Position numbers and translations under genes: made by a program | From: an uncultured Christensenellaceae bacterium | GTDB taxonomy: Bacteria; Bacillota; Clostridia; Christensenellales; Borkfalkiaceae | Assembly: GCA_910588695.1 (NCBI GenBank) | Contig: CAJUOV010000010.1 | Coordinates: 1,157-65,156, forward strand | Length of the DNA: 64,000 bases | Direction: 5' to 3' | In this document: piece after piece, positions 34,362-47,900 of the stretch | Position numbering within the stretch: the first letter of the stretch is position 1 | How the letters are laid out: each line of letters opens with the position of its first letter | The notes under the pieces: model-generated | Told to the model about the DNA's origin: nothing | The model's database searches: none | What the model saw: only the letters and a program-made list of their open reading frames with translations

Positions 34362-35981
34362 TTATTCTTTTTTGTCGTCTCCGGCGACGGCGACTTCGGG
34401 TTCCGCATCCGTCTGCGGTATTTCGGTAGCCTCGGATTTTTCCGGTTTCGCCTGCGGTTTTCTGCTCTTCGGCGCAGGCTTTTTCTGCGGCAACTTTTTG
34501 GGCGCAGACTCGTTTTCGACCTTTTCCTGCGGCTTAACCGCCTCAACAGTCTCTTCTTTAACCTCTTCCGCCTGAACCGCACTCTCCTGCGGCTTTACGG
34601 CTTCTGCGGGTTCTTTGGGTTTTACTGCCGCGGGTTGCGCCTTTTCCGACGCGATCTCCTCTTTCTCCGCGCCGCGGAACTTAAACGGAGCCTTTTTAAC
34701 GACTTTGATCAAATTCTTTGAAATCAGGTTATTGGTGGAGACGTAAGGTACCGAATAATCGACCGCCTTGCGCTCGGTCTTAGTAAGCCCGAATTCCGCA
34801 AAAACCATATCGATCAACTCCTTGGCGTACTGCATTTTACGCGTACCGTTTACGCGGTACAGGCAAGGCGTTTTATTGTTCTTGTTTCGCTCGCCGAGAT
34901 TTTCGACCTTATATTTAGTCTTTTTGTACTTTTCGGGATCGGCGGCAAGACAAAGGCACAGCGTTTTTCCGCGCACCATCACGCTCGCAACGCACACCTT
35001 TCCGCTGAGGTACGCTTCGCGTTTCCAACTCGACTTGTCAACCACTCCGCTGTAAGACAGCAGGTAGTTTTTGAGCTCGGAATAATCGTTTTTCAGCGCG
35101 TCGTTTGCCTGAATGATCTTCGCCGTAAAGCTGCGGTTGTAAGAAATTCCCTTTTTCGCAGCGGCAGCATCCGCATAATCGGGTTCCGCGTCGCCCACGA
35201 TCTTGATAAGTTTGTTCTTGACCAACACTTCGGTAGATTTATAGGGAAGCGTAAAGTCCTCGTTCTTATAGTCTGCCATGCGCTTCACGCCCATGTCGTC
35301 CATAATAAAATCGACGAGTTCTTTGGCGTATCCGACTTTGCGGTCGCTTTTCAGACGGTACATGGTGGGGAACTTGGCGTGTTTGTTCCGCTCGGAAAGA
35401 TCGTCCACTTTGTACTTGGTTCCCTCAAACAGAGCGGGATCGGCGGCAAGGCACATGCACAACGTTTTCCCGCGGACCATAAAGCTGGCAACGTTCGTTC
35501 TGCCTCTGCGGAATACCTCGTGCCGCCAAGTGACGGCGCCCTTGACTCCCGAAAACGAGAGAATGTAATTTTTGAGCTCGGAATAATATCCTTTGAAATC
35601 GTTGCTCGCCTGCGTGATCCTTGCCGTAAAACTGCGGTTGTAACGCAGAACTTTACCCGTTTCCTCTTCGACTTCTTCTTCGACTGCGTCGCCCTCGTCT
35701 ACGAGAATGGCAACCTCTTCCGCCTCGTCCGTCGGCTCCTCTTCCGCCTCGTCTGCGCCGTAGTCGAAATTACCCTCTCGCATGAGTTGGAGTTTGGAAA
35801 GCAACGATTCACGCTTTTTCTGCAATTCGAGATCGTGGAGCTTGCGCTCGCCGCGTTTGTGCATAAAGTAAGCAAGCACCACGTCGCCCGCAACGATCAA
35901 CGCAAGAAGGATCGATACGATCACGATTCCCGCGATCTGGGAGGGAGAAAATATCTGAACCATCAACGAATTCGTAAACAT
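34362..35981 (-). CDS. Membrane-anchored protein with two copies of an unrecognised domain
   Basis: A 539-residue protein. One membrane segment at about 16-39 (IAGIVIVSILLALIVAGDVV), a charged helix (40-70), an acidic linker (75-110), domain copy 1 (112-262), copy 2 (279-429) and a low-complexity Pro/Glu/Lys-rich tail (430-539). Both copies follow YNRSFTA[RK]I.QA, YSELKNY.LS, a Trp, then VRGKTLC.CLAADP, TKYKV, ERNK, YAKEL.D and LIK[IV]V. The same domain ends the 1910-residue protein. Topology is probably cytoplasmic domains on a membrane tether. The start follows AAGGAGGGAG, which overlaps the stop of the giant surface protein gene, so the two are translated as a unit. I know no function for this domain. 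Confidence 0.85.
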   Translation of the reverse strand: MFTNSLMVQIFSPSQIAGIVIVSILLALIVAGDVVLAYFMHKRGERKLHDLELQKKRESLLSKLQLMREGNFDYGADEAEEEPTDEAEEVAILVDEGDAVEEEVEEETGKVLRYNRSFTARITQASNDFKGYYSELKNYILSFSGVKGAVTWRHEVFRRGRTNVASFMVRGKTLCMCLAADPALFEGTKYKVDDLSERNKHAKFPTMYRLKSDRKVGYAKELVDFIMDDMGVKRMADYKNEDFTLPYKSTEVLVKNKLIKIVGDAEPDYADAAAAKKGISYNRSFTAKIIQANDALKNDYSELKNYLLSYSGVVDKSSWKREAYLSGKVCVASVMVRGKTLCLCLAADPEKYKKTKYKVENLGERNKNNKTPCLYRVNGTRKMQYAKELIDMVFAEFGLTKTERKAVDYSVPYVSTNNLISKNLIKVVKKAPFKFRGAEKEEIASEKAQPAAVKPKEPAEAVKPQESAVQAEEVKEETVEAVKPQEKVENESAPKKLPQKKPAPKSRKPQAKPEKSEATEIPQTDAEPEVAVAGDDKKE

Positions 35982-35982
35982 C

Positions 35983-38900
35983 TTATACTCCCTCCTTAGC
36001 GTTCTCGTTCTGTTGCGCTTTTTGCCGTTCGGCTTTTTTCTTTTTGTAGTAGAAGAACCCCTGTACTCCGCCTACGACCGCCGCCGCGCAGACAAGCGCC
36101 GACAGCACGCTGATAACCGCAATGAATACGGTATCCGCTCCGACGACGTGCCACTCGAACGAAAGACTTTCCGTCGAGCCGTCCGCCCATTCGTAGTTAT
36201 CGGTATCGATGAGCGATACGGTGGCAGTAAAGGTTCCGCCGTATCCCGAAGTATTGTTTTCGATCTTCATAATCGATGAATCGAATCCCACGGGATAGTA
36301 CGCGAGTTCCTGACCGTTGACGATGAGCGTCGCGTCGTTGTGCGTGGGAGCCGCAAGTTTTTTACGGCTGATCGTCCAGCTGAGGAGCGCGTTTCCGCTC
36401 TCGTCGAGGGAAGTTCCCTCCGACCAGATATAGTTGTTGCCGTTCACAAGCGTGACCGTTACATAATAAGTTCCCGCATTCGTCGCAATCACTTTGATCA
36501 GATTGCCGTTCACGATCATCGTACCCTCTTCGTAACGGATGTACATGAGCGTCGAATCGTAATTTAATACATCCGCCTGCATTGCAACGCCCGTATAGAC
36601 GTTATTCTGTCCGTACCCTTCGGTGATAATATTGAGCGTCGGAGCGGAAATCGCCTTGGGCGTGATTTCAAACTTCACCGCAGAACTGACGAAACGCTCG
36701 TAATCGGAAGTCCCCTCCACGACCGCGCGCACCCAATATTCGCCCGCATCCGAGCCGACGGGCGCAGCCGTCGTATAGCCTTCTTCCCGATCGTTCGAGT
36801 ACTCAAACGTGACCGTACCGAATTTTGCGTTCGCAGTGGGAAGATTGCTTTCGGAGTAGTCGCCGTAAACCCAGCCCTCGATCTCGATTCCGTCGACGAG
36901 CGCGTTGAATCCGCGCGACACCGTATAGGTCAGCGTGCGTACCGCGCCCTCTACCGATTTCCACTTTGTGCTCTCGGGACGTTTGAGCGTAAGTTCGATC
37001 GTATAAGCCACGCCCGCGCGGTTCCATTCGCCGATGTAGTCGATTTCGAACATATCGCGTGCAAACGCGTCGTCTTTGATGTAATCGACCTCCGGCTTTT
37101 TGATGACCGTATCGAAGTAAACGACCTCCCAAACGATGAGATCCGCATCGAGCACGGTCTGTCTGATGACGAACAAACCGGATACAGGAGTCGCAAGCGC
37201 GTAATTGCTGTCGCCGGCAACATACACGGAGACGATATGCTCGCCCGCCGCCGTAGGCACCCCGTCGGAGCCTGCGTAGACAAACAGGAATCCTGCGAGC
37301 TCCTCTTCCGTGAGCGCGAGCTTAACCGCACCGTCGTAGACGCCCGTAACAGAAGGCAGCACCGCCGCCGTACCGTATTCGTAACCGCCCCAATCCGCTT
37401 CGACCCGAACAGGCAGTTTATTGATCGTATAAACGCCGTTCGTAACGGAGAGCGCATAGTTCGCAAGCTCGGATGCGGAGAGCCTGATTTCATATCTGTC
37501 CGCATCGGACGAACTTGTCGCATCGGTCACGAGCATGGTTTTCAGTTCCGCAATCAATGCGGCTTCGTCGTCGCCCTGCACCACGCCGCGAAGAGATACC
37601 GTCGCCGCCGAAAGATTCAACTCGCGTTTATACAGCGATTGAGCGTTGTTTCCGATCGTGACGTAAAGTCTCTCCTTATTTACGGTAAACGTTCCCGTCA
37701 GCGATTCGATCGTGTAGTTTGTCGCCTCTGCGCTCATGGTGAGCGAATAATTTCTTACCTGCCACAAGCCGCTCTCGGGCGCATCCGTTACCGTATACTC
37801 GATATTTTTGAGATCGCGCATGAGCATCTGCTCGGTGTCCCCGTTCACAAGCCCGCGGATAACCGTATAGACGTTCATGGAATAATCCGTTCCGCTGAAT
37901 GTATCGCCGTAGACCATCGAGCCGCTCGGATCGAGCGTGAGAACCACCTTTGTGATTTCAAACGCACGGTCGACGGTAGCCGTGTTATAGTTCCCTTCCG
38001 GCGAGCTGCCCGTCGCACGAACCCAATATTTGCCCGCATTGACGGGAAGTCCCATCGTCCAGCGCGCGTTAGCGTCGGGGTTCGTCTCCCCTTCCGCGCG
38101 CGCCGTATAAGCGTATGCCACGTTGATATTGTAGCTGTACTTCTGCGGATTGGCGGCAAGCGAATAATTCTCCGCATAAGCTACCGTAGACAGACTGTCG
38201 TTCCACGCCATCGTATTGTCGTCAGCGGGTCTGATTGCCCAGACAAGATCCACGTTATCCGTCGACTTGTCGTCCGCCCATACGTAGTTCGCGGAATCGG
38301 TCAACGCGATTCTGATCGCATACTCGCCCTTGCCCGTCGCAAAGAGCTTCATTACGCCGTCCGCAAGGGACGCCTGAACACCCGCGCTCACGATCTGCAT
38401 TGCCGAGGCAAGGTAATTTTCAATCTCTCCCTCGATGCTTCCCGAGCCGTTTTTCTCCGCGTAAACGTAAGATTCGGCGTCTTTGATCACAGGCTTATTC
38501 AACTCTTTCTTTGCGATTTCAAAGTAATAATATACGGGCTCGGCGGCATAGTACACGTCGGGCGAAGTCTGCCCCGCATAGCGGGCGCGAACAAGATATC
38601 TGCCCGCGTTGCTCACGACCGCGCTCCACTGCGTATTGTCATACCAGCCGTCGACCGAGGTATACACCCGATCGAGCTGAGTTCCCTCGGGCGCGGTTGC
38701 AACCACGTAATCGAACATAACGACCGCGCCGCTCACAAGCGCGCCGCTCGACGTAAGTTTGACTTGCGCCTTGGGCTCTTTCGCGTCTTCGCTGTAAATC
38801 CAGCTTCCCATTCCGTCCGTGATAAATTCGATCCGCGTGGTCTGGTTACTTCCGAGCGCAACCGTAAAGCTGGTTACGCGCTGTTCGACGGGCGTCATCG

Positions 38901-41900
38901 TACCCGTAACGTTTTCAACAAGCTGGTAGTTCCCCGCCGCCGTACTTTTAAGCGCGATCGTAATCGTATAGACCCCGTTGACGCTACCGACTGCGATATT
39001 CAGTCCCTCGTTCGTAGCAGAATAATCCGCTTCGCTCACGGCATTGTCGCCCACCGTAAAGGACACAACGTCCATCACGTCGGCAACGAACCCGCCTGTG
39101 AGAATGACCGTCTTTACTTCGTTGACGGTATTGCTGTCCCAAAGCAGATTGACCTGCCGTTTTAAGATATTGTAATTCAGTTCGCATGTACGCACTGCGG
39201 AATCGGACTCGCTGAACGTATAGTTATATTGCCTGTAACTGTTTGCCGTCAGCGTTACCGTAACCGTATAACCGCCGACTTTAACGGGAGCGGTGCTTGC
39301 AGTCTGTCCCAGCGAATCCGCTTTCGTATTGTATGAAAGCGAATAACCGCCTTTGAGTCTGTCTTGACTGTCTACATTCGTAAACGCGATCTGCGCTTCG
39401 AGCGGCAAGCCCCACGCACCCCCGTGGTAATTTTCGGTATCCGGCGCAAACGTTCTGTCTTGGGTCGAAGCTCCGATCGGACGGGGCGTGATCGCAAGCG
39501 TTGCGTCTACCAGTTTCAAATTATAGTTTTTGAACGTCTCGGTACCCGCGGGAAGTCCGTTGATTGCGATTTGATAGGTCTGCCCTACCTGACTGCCGTA
39601 TGTCACATATGTTTTTGCGACGTTCGTTTTATCGCTTTCGTCGCCGATCACAAACCTCACGCCGCGACCGTTGGCAAGACTCTCCTGCCCGGCAACCCAA
39701 CCCGAGTAGCAAACCGTAAAGAGCGACTGCACGGCTTCGTTTCCGTAGACTACGTTTACGGTGGAAGGCGTTCCCGTATAATTTGTCCCCGCGCCCTGCA
39801 CCTTGGCGATCAGCTCTCTGTGATCGATCTGGTATCTCGGACGGTTCGAATCGGTAATTTCCGCGCCGTTGTAACGGAAACTGATTTCGAAATTGGGATC
39901 GACGTCTGCCGCGCTGATCGGATAACGACCCGCTTCGACCGCAGTCGGAATCGTGAGCATCGCTCCCAAATTCCCGATCGTCATACCCGAATTCCCGAAC
40001 GAGAAGCCGCTTGCAAGTTCAAGATATTTCGTTTTATTGTCTTCGAAATTCTTTTTGAACGCGCCGCTGCCGCCCGCGCCCGCGCTGTGATCGTTTCCGT
40101 CGTAAACGTTATGCGCGATATCTCTGTTCGCGCCGTTATCGGCTACGCCGTAAACGTTTACGTTGATCTTGCGCTGAACGACTTCAAGCTCGCCGGCAAT
40201 GACCGTCACCGTGTAGTTATCCGAAAAAATATTATCGATCGTAACGCCGAACGTCGAAGTTGCCTTGCTCGCCGCGCCGCCTAAACCGTCGCTGTATCTG
40301 TTTCCGTCCGCACCGACGTTAAAGCGGAAATTTTCGGGCTTGGTAAAGGCGTTGCCGTTCATATTGCTCTCGATCAATGCAAGCAGCGCGGGATCCGTCT
40401 CCGTCGCCTTATCGTTCGTTAAACTGTACGCCACTTTGAAAAGACTGTTCGGCGAAAGAGGAGTTCCGTATTCGATCGTCGCATTCTGAACGACGACGAA
40501 AAGACCGGACGATTTGATGATCAGATCGTATTCGTACAAACCTCCGCTCAGGCTGTAATTCTTCATTCCGTCGCCTTCGAGCAACGCTTTGATCCGATAA
40601 GTTCCCGCCCTGGTCGCGCTCACCGTCAGCACGTTGCGGTTCGATCCCGCCGACGGCTTGATCACGGAGAATGAGCCGTCCGACTCGCGGTCGTTGACCG
40701 TAACGCTGAGCCCGAGCACCTCTTCGCCGACTAAGGGAGCGAACGTAAACGTAACGGTATAGGGATTTCCGTTGTACACGCGTTCGGTGTCGCTCGAAGT
40801 GCTGGGCGTCACGCCGAGAGGGCGCGCATTGATATAGATGTCGCCTCCGCCGACGGATAGATCGGCAAAGTTCGAATTGCCGACATCGGGCACAAACGAG
40901 ACCCGATAAGTACCTACGTTTTTGGGCACGCCGCTGAACGCCGTGTTGCCGAGCTGCGTATAAGCAGGCGTGAACGTAGGGATCAGCGCTTTCAAATCGT
41001 CGCGATCGACATTCGTCGTTGCAAAATAATACTTCTCTCTGCCGTCGTAAGTATTGACGTACATGCTCTCCGAACTCGACGCGTACAGCGTATATTTTTC
41101 TCCGCCGAATTCCGCCGTACCGTTCGGATCCTTGAAATAAGGACCGCTCCGTTCCGCATGGAGAACCGCTTTTTCTATACTGAATACGCCCCCGAACAGC
41201 ACGCCGTTATTTTTGACGAGCAAATTTTCGTCGGTGTCTTTGAGTACGCTTTGATCGACGTCGCCGTCAAAGCGATCGTTTCCGATCACGACCGAATAAT
41301 TACTCTTTGCGATTTCATCTTTATATACGGCATAGATCGCATACTTGCCTACGGCTTTCGTCGTCTTACTATCGATCAGCGCCGTCGTATAAAATTCAAA
41401 CGGAACCTCGTCTCCGAACAGCGAACCTGCCGTAAGTTTGTAACCGAGCGTTGCCCACGACTCCAGATCATATTTTTTCGTGTCGTCGTGGTAAGTGCCG
41501 ACAAGCATATAGTGATTTTCAGCGTCTCTGATCGTAATCGTAACTTCGCGCGCCGTAACGCTGAAATCGCTTGTTCCGAAGGTAAATACATAGTTATCCG
41601 TCTCGTGTTCGTAAGCATCGCCGTCATAGTTTGCCAACGCGCCGTCGATAAGAACTTTAATTGCATAAGTTCCGAAATTCCAACCCGCCGCGTAAGCTGC
41701 CGCCGCACCGTCTTTGACCGTTCCGAAACGGAAGTCTGCGATAATTTGAGCAATATCTTCACGGGCGTCGCCGTATCCGTCAAGCTCCGAACTCTTCTCA
41801 TAAGTGAATTCGCCCGTAAACGGATCGCCGTAGACCACCGATTTCTCGTCGGGAGTTACCGTGATCGAACGCTTTGCAACCGCAAAATTCCAAACTTCAC

Positions 41901-44900
41901 GGAACGCCTTGTAATTCTGCGAAGCGTTCATTTGATAAGTCACGGTGTAGCTTCCCGCATTAAAAGCAGCCCACTGCGCAAATAATTGCGTAAGCGCAGA
42001 CTGAATATCTTCCTCCGAAGCGACCGTAATTTCTTTGCTCGTTCCGTTAAACGCAAGCGTGATCTTCAAATCGTTGGCGCGGCTCAGAAGCGCAAACGCT
42101 TGCAACCTATGGTCGCCGTCCGCCTTATAGCCGTCGTCCGCAAATTTACCGTAGACCCACGCGGCATTCTTTTCCGCGCTGCCATCTTTCCATGAATCCG
42201 CATTATGGAACAACGTGTAGTTCTCCGTCGTGATTCTGTTCTCGGCAGGCGTAATTTCAAACTGCACCGTCGTATATCCGCCCGCAACCAATTCGAAGTC
42301 AGAGCCGAAAATGAGCGTAATATCGTATTTACCGACATTGTTCGTTGTATATCCGCCCTCGCCTGAGACGAGCGCCTCGGTATTCACGGTTACAATGTCT
42401 GCAACCGCCAGATCGGAAATGTCGATATTCTCCGCGCCGTAAGTGGATTTCTGTTCCGACTTAACGACGGCGACAGGCATAAGCAATCCCGTCGAACCGT
42501 ACACCGCAGTCAGTGCGCTGTCTGCGGAAATAGTCGCCGAAACAGGCAATGCTTTTACTTCGAGCACGCCGTCTTTGGCTGCAAACGCATAGTTGTCGCT
42601 CGAAAGTCCGTCTACGTTCAGCTTGATCGTATAACCGCTGCCGACGCCGCTCACGCCCTTCGTATAATTGACGGAATACGTAAACGAACCCGCAAGCCCC
42701 GCAAGCGTTGCAAGCGCGTCTTCGCCCAACAGCCCGTTGTTTTCGTCAATCAGGAAGATTCCGTCCGCATAACCCTGTTTCAGCTTTTCAACCGTGACCG
42801 CGCCGCCGTCTTGATAATAACCTGCAACGGCGGGATTCTCTTCGTTGAAAAAGATCGACATATTCGCAAAAAGGGCGAGCGTCGCCTGTTTGATATTCAA
42901 ACGGAAAGGTTTGCCGCCGTTCGATACGATCAAATCCTCGTGATTTGCCGCAGTGATCTTTACGAAGAAATAATCCGTGCCCACATTCGTACGGGAATGC
43001 GTTCCCACAGCATATTCGATCCAAGAAACGCCGTCCGCAGTCGCGCTTTCCGAACCGGCTGTTCCGATCGACCATGTCGGTCTGTTCTCGCCCAGATTCA
43101 CGCCGGACACGTTGTGCGTATCCGTCAGATAGGTATACGCTTCCGCTTTATAAACGAGGTCTCCGCTTCTGATACCGTTGGGCGTTTCGAATTTCGCTTT
43201 TGCAATTTCAAAAGCGAAAGGTTTATTTTCCGCCGCGCTTACCACAACCGTCTCGTGGTTTTTCGCCTCGATCTTCACAAAGAAGTAATATTTGCCCGCA
43301 TCCTTGCCGAAGTGCTTTTCGTTCTCGTTGTAGGGTTCCCAGCCCGCCGCATCCTTATCGGGCTTTGCGGTCTTCTCTTCCGCCTTGAAAATAAACCACT
43401 GCGCATTGTTTGCCGCTGCGGTCAAATCGGCGTTCGTACTGCCCTTGACCTTATGCGTTGTAAGGTAGACATAGGGATTTGCATTGTAAGTCCCGCCCGC
43501 ATTCTCTGCAACCGTCGGCATAAGCGCAGCGTTGAGGATCTTGTGAACGTAACCTGTTTCGGTTGCCGTCTCGCTCTTTTCGTATTTCGTTCCGAGCACG
43601 GTGACTTTATAATTGTTATCCGTCACTTTGATCGTGATCGGATAGCCGACCGCGTTGACCGCGCTGCTTTGCGTAACCGCGGAACGAAGAGCAAAGGGAT
43701 GATCGCCCGCAATGATCGCGCCGTCAGCCGAACCGTTATGCGTCACCGCAAACCGATAGTCCGTGATCGTGTAATTGCTCGCGTCGGCAAAATACACGCC
43801 CGAAAGCGCATTTCCGCTCAACGTCTGCCCCTCTTTTGCGGAAAGCGCGACTTCGATTTCGCGCGCAACGACTTTGAACGTCGCCGTGTCGACAAAAGTC
43901 ACCCGGTAATTTTTACCCGCTTCCGCGCTGCTCCAAGCCAGCGAGATCGTATAATCGCCGACCGAAGGTTTCTCGAAAGAACTCGCTCCCTGCATGATCG
44001 AAAGAACGATACTTTTAATATCTTCGTCGAATCCTTCGGGACGGGGCTTCGAATCGTTCGTTACCGTCCAATCGTCGGGACCGCTCGGAAGCGTGTCGCC
44101 GTACACGTGGTCCGCAACGTTTTTACCCGTTGCGGTAAAGGCATATTTCGTAATTTCGAAAGGTACGTCCGCCGTGCTTTCCGTAACCGAACCGTAGCTG
44201 TTTTTTGCGCCGTCCGCGGTGAAATTGGCGGCATTGTCGCCCGTGATTTCCGACACATACAGATTGTAATTGCCCGCGTCTTTTGCACTGCCCTCTCTCG
44301 CCGCAACAACCGGAGTCGGAAGCGCGATCGCGCCGCCCGAGCGTTCGGGTACGTTTTTCATCGTTACGGTAGCGACCGCCGCCGTGCCGAGTTCGTCCGT
44401 TCCGTTATAAATCTTGCTCAGGTTCGACCAATCGAGTTCGAGCGCGCGCGGACTGACCGTTACGGGCAACCGATCCATGTGCAGATTCTGATAGTTCGAA
44501 TCGCTGAATCGAATATCGAACGTAACCGCGTAATTCCCGACGTTCCAGGGTAATTCGTTTTCAAGATCGGTAACGATTTCTCCGTCCGAATAGAACTTGA
44601 CGCTTCCTTCCACGAAAGAAATATCCGTCTCATTCCAATCCATTCCCGCAGCCTGCAATTTTTCCAGCGAGCCGTCGGCTTGGAGTTTTAATGCAGCGAA
44701 GAAATTCTTCAATATCGTCGTTCCGTTCACAATGCCGTTATCGCCGAAGGTATACGCGATATTTTCAAAATTCAGCGGCAGCTGGGTGCTCGTGATCGCA
44801 TAGTGCAGACGGATCGCGACCTGTCCCGCGCCGTAGAGCTTTGTGTCGGTGCCGAACACGAACGGCTTTTGACCGTCGGCGGAATCTCCCCAAACGTAAT

Positions 44901-47900
44901 TGCAGATATCCGCGCCGCTCCGAACCGAAACGATCACATAATACTGACCGATCGCATCTGCGGTGTTGCCGCCTTTCACGGCGTCGCTCAGATCTTTTTC
45001 ATAAACAACAAAACCTTCGCCGGAACGCGTTCCGTACTGCACGGTCACCGCAACGCCGTCGATTTGGCTCGGAACGGCAAGTTTCGTGCCGTCGAAAGTT
45101 CCCCATTCCTGCGCGCGGAAATTCCCGAACGCGGGTGCGGTCAGCTCTTGCCGCGCGATCTTCGCAAAATCGTTCCAAGTGTGCGTATATACCGTCGTAG
45201 AGAAATCTTCGGCATTCTCTCCCACCCAGCAATAATTTGCACCGTCGCCGATCGTGAAGGTTACATTATAAAATCCCGCATCGATATAGTGGAACTTACC
45301 CGTCGCAATATCGAAATAGGTCTGCGTTCCGATCGTCAACGTTTGCTGCGTTTTATCGTCGAACCATTCTGCGGGACGGTATCCCGCAACGGCAGCAGAA
45401 AGAAGCGAATGATCGAACGCATTCTGATTGGAATAAAGATTTACGGATTCCGTTCCCGCGCCGAACGTCCCCTCGTAAGCCGCGCCGTTCTGCAACGGCT
45501 TTGCGATCGTTTGCTTTCTGACGGTAAAACGGGTATCGGGATTTGTTTTCAGGTCGTAGTTGTCTTTTGCGCTGCCCGAAAGACCCGTCGCATAGACGGA
45601 GTAATTCCCCGCGTCCGTCGGAACGGATACGCCGTCTCTGTAACCGATCGCGACAGCAACGTCGTCCGCGCCGAACTTATCCAGCGAATACTTGGGAGCC
45701 GCCGCGTTGCCGTAAACGGTGAAGAGCGTATCGGAATCCCACGTTACAGTCAAGCCGAACTGCATGAGAGTAAATTCGAACGAAAATTCTTCGTTCTCGG
45801 AATACGAAGTGCCCTCGATATTCCATTTATAATTGGGGGCGGGCGCTACGGTAACGGAATACGCCGTGACCGCATTGCCGACAAGGTACACGTTTTTCAC
45901 CTTGGGATCGGAACCCGAAGAAAGAACCGTTTCACCCTTTTTGATCGTGATTACAATGCGTTCGCCGTAATTCTGCGCCGCATAGTTCGTGATAAAATTC
46001 AGAACAGATTGCTCCGCCCCGTTATATTCGAGTTTATTATCCGCGCCGAACGTGGGAATCACAAGATTCTGCGATTTCACATTGAATGTAAAAGTAAGAC
46101 CGCCCGCGGGCATAACGTAGTTATCCGCCTCTTCTCCCGCGAAGCCTGTGATCGTATAGGTATAAACGCCGGAAGCGTCTACCTTTTTTCCGACGATCGT
46201 CGCATTTGTCGCAACCTGTGCGCCCGATTCGTTCGTTACGGTAAAGATAAAGGAAAGTCCCGTCAATTCTCCGCCCGCCGCAGTGTTCATTTTCGCTTTG
46301 GGTATCTCGAACAACGGTTTCGACGCGTCGTTAAAGTCGGTCTCCGCGGTATTGTTCAAAAGCGCAGCCGTCGCCTGTTTCAGAACAAAATCGAATTTCA
46401 GCGTTGTGGAAGCGGTGTTGTTTTTCCATTCGTAATTGCTCGCGTCTTTCAAGGTAAACGTAAACGAATAGGTGCCCGCTTTCGTGAGCGCAAAAGTACC
46501 GTTTTCCTCGTCGAACGCGCCGACGATCGCCGCTCCGCTCGCGCTCTTGCCCGAAACGGACTGCGTCATCACCGCCTTATCCCAATTCGCAAGCGTTAAA
46601 ACGTGTTCGGCATGATCGTAAGTAATGTCGTCGGTCGGCTTTACAATCTCGTCGAGCGCTTTTTTTACGATCGTCCATGTTGCGGTCGGATTTCCGCCGC
46701 CGCCCGTCCAGACGAAGTTCGTTGTATCCGCAAGCGTAAGCGTGACCGTATATACATCCGCGTTGAGCAAAGATACCGTCGCGCCCTCCGTTCCCAGACT
46801 GAAATTGATCGCCGTAAAGTCGGCGCGCGTACCGGAAACCAATCCTTTTCGGACCGCCGACAGATCGGCGTATTTACCCAAACCGCCCGCCGCGAATCCG
46901 GTCGCGCCGCTTACGGTAAATTCACGCCCCGCGGGATCGTATTCCACGCTGTTATCCGACAGCGAAACTTTTACGACCTGCGCCTTGTTGATTTTGAAAG
47001 TATCGGAGGCGAGCTTTAAGACAAGGCTGTTCTCCTCCTGCGCGTCGGCGCCCGCATAAGTAGGCGTATATTGAACGGTATAGTTCCCGTCGTTTGCATT
47101 CCACTCGTCGATTTTCTCTCTCGAAGAGTAAGTTTTTCCCGCGCCCGTATAGGAGATCACGGGTTCGCCCACATAGACGGCGTCTGCGGAATTTTGAAGA
47201 TTTGCCGAGAACGTCGATCCCGAGCCCGCTCCGTAATAGAAATCGCTCTGATAGACCGAATACTTGATTTCGCGTTTTTTGATCAGGAAATTCGCCGCGT
47301 CGGCACGGCAGTCCGACAGATCGTCTACGGTATTCCACTCCTCGGGAATCGCTTTGAACGTATAGTTCTTGTTCCCCAAAGTCAGAACGATTCCGTATCC
47401 CGCGTCATCTTTATAATATTTTACAGGGAACGAAACTCCATCGGATTCGGTTACCGTGATATTGAGCGAAGATACCGCAATGCCGCCGACGCTCCCCTTT
47501 TTTAGCATATCGGCGCCGTTATAACTCTTCGCCCTGTCGTAGGTTACTTCTTCCACGAAGTCCTGCGCGTTGAGAAGTTTGGGAGAAATCGTAACGTCAA
47601 GCACATTGGAAACGGCGGAATTATAAAATTCCGTCTCATGCGAAACCGCTCTCGTTTGATACTTGCCTGCATCTGCGGGAACGGCGGCGCTCCAATTCGA
47701 GCCGTCCGCAGAAAATTCGAGATGATATTCAAGATTTACGACATTTCCCGTCGGAATGTTCGACGTAAAACCGAACGTTTCGTTTTCATTTGCGTCGGTG
47801 CCCTGCAAATCCCCCTTGACCGTTCCCATCGGAGAAGATTCTCCGTAAACCCAGCTGAAATCCCCGCTGAGCGTAATATCCCAGTTTCCTTTGTTGACCT

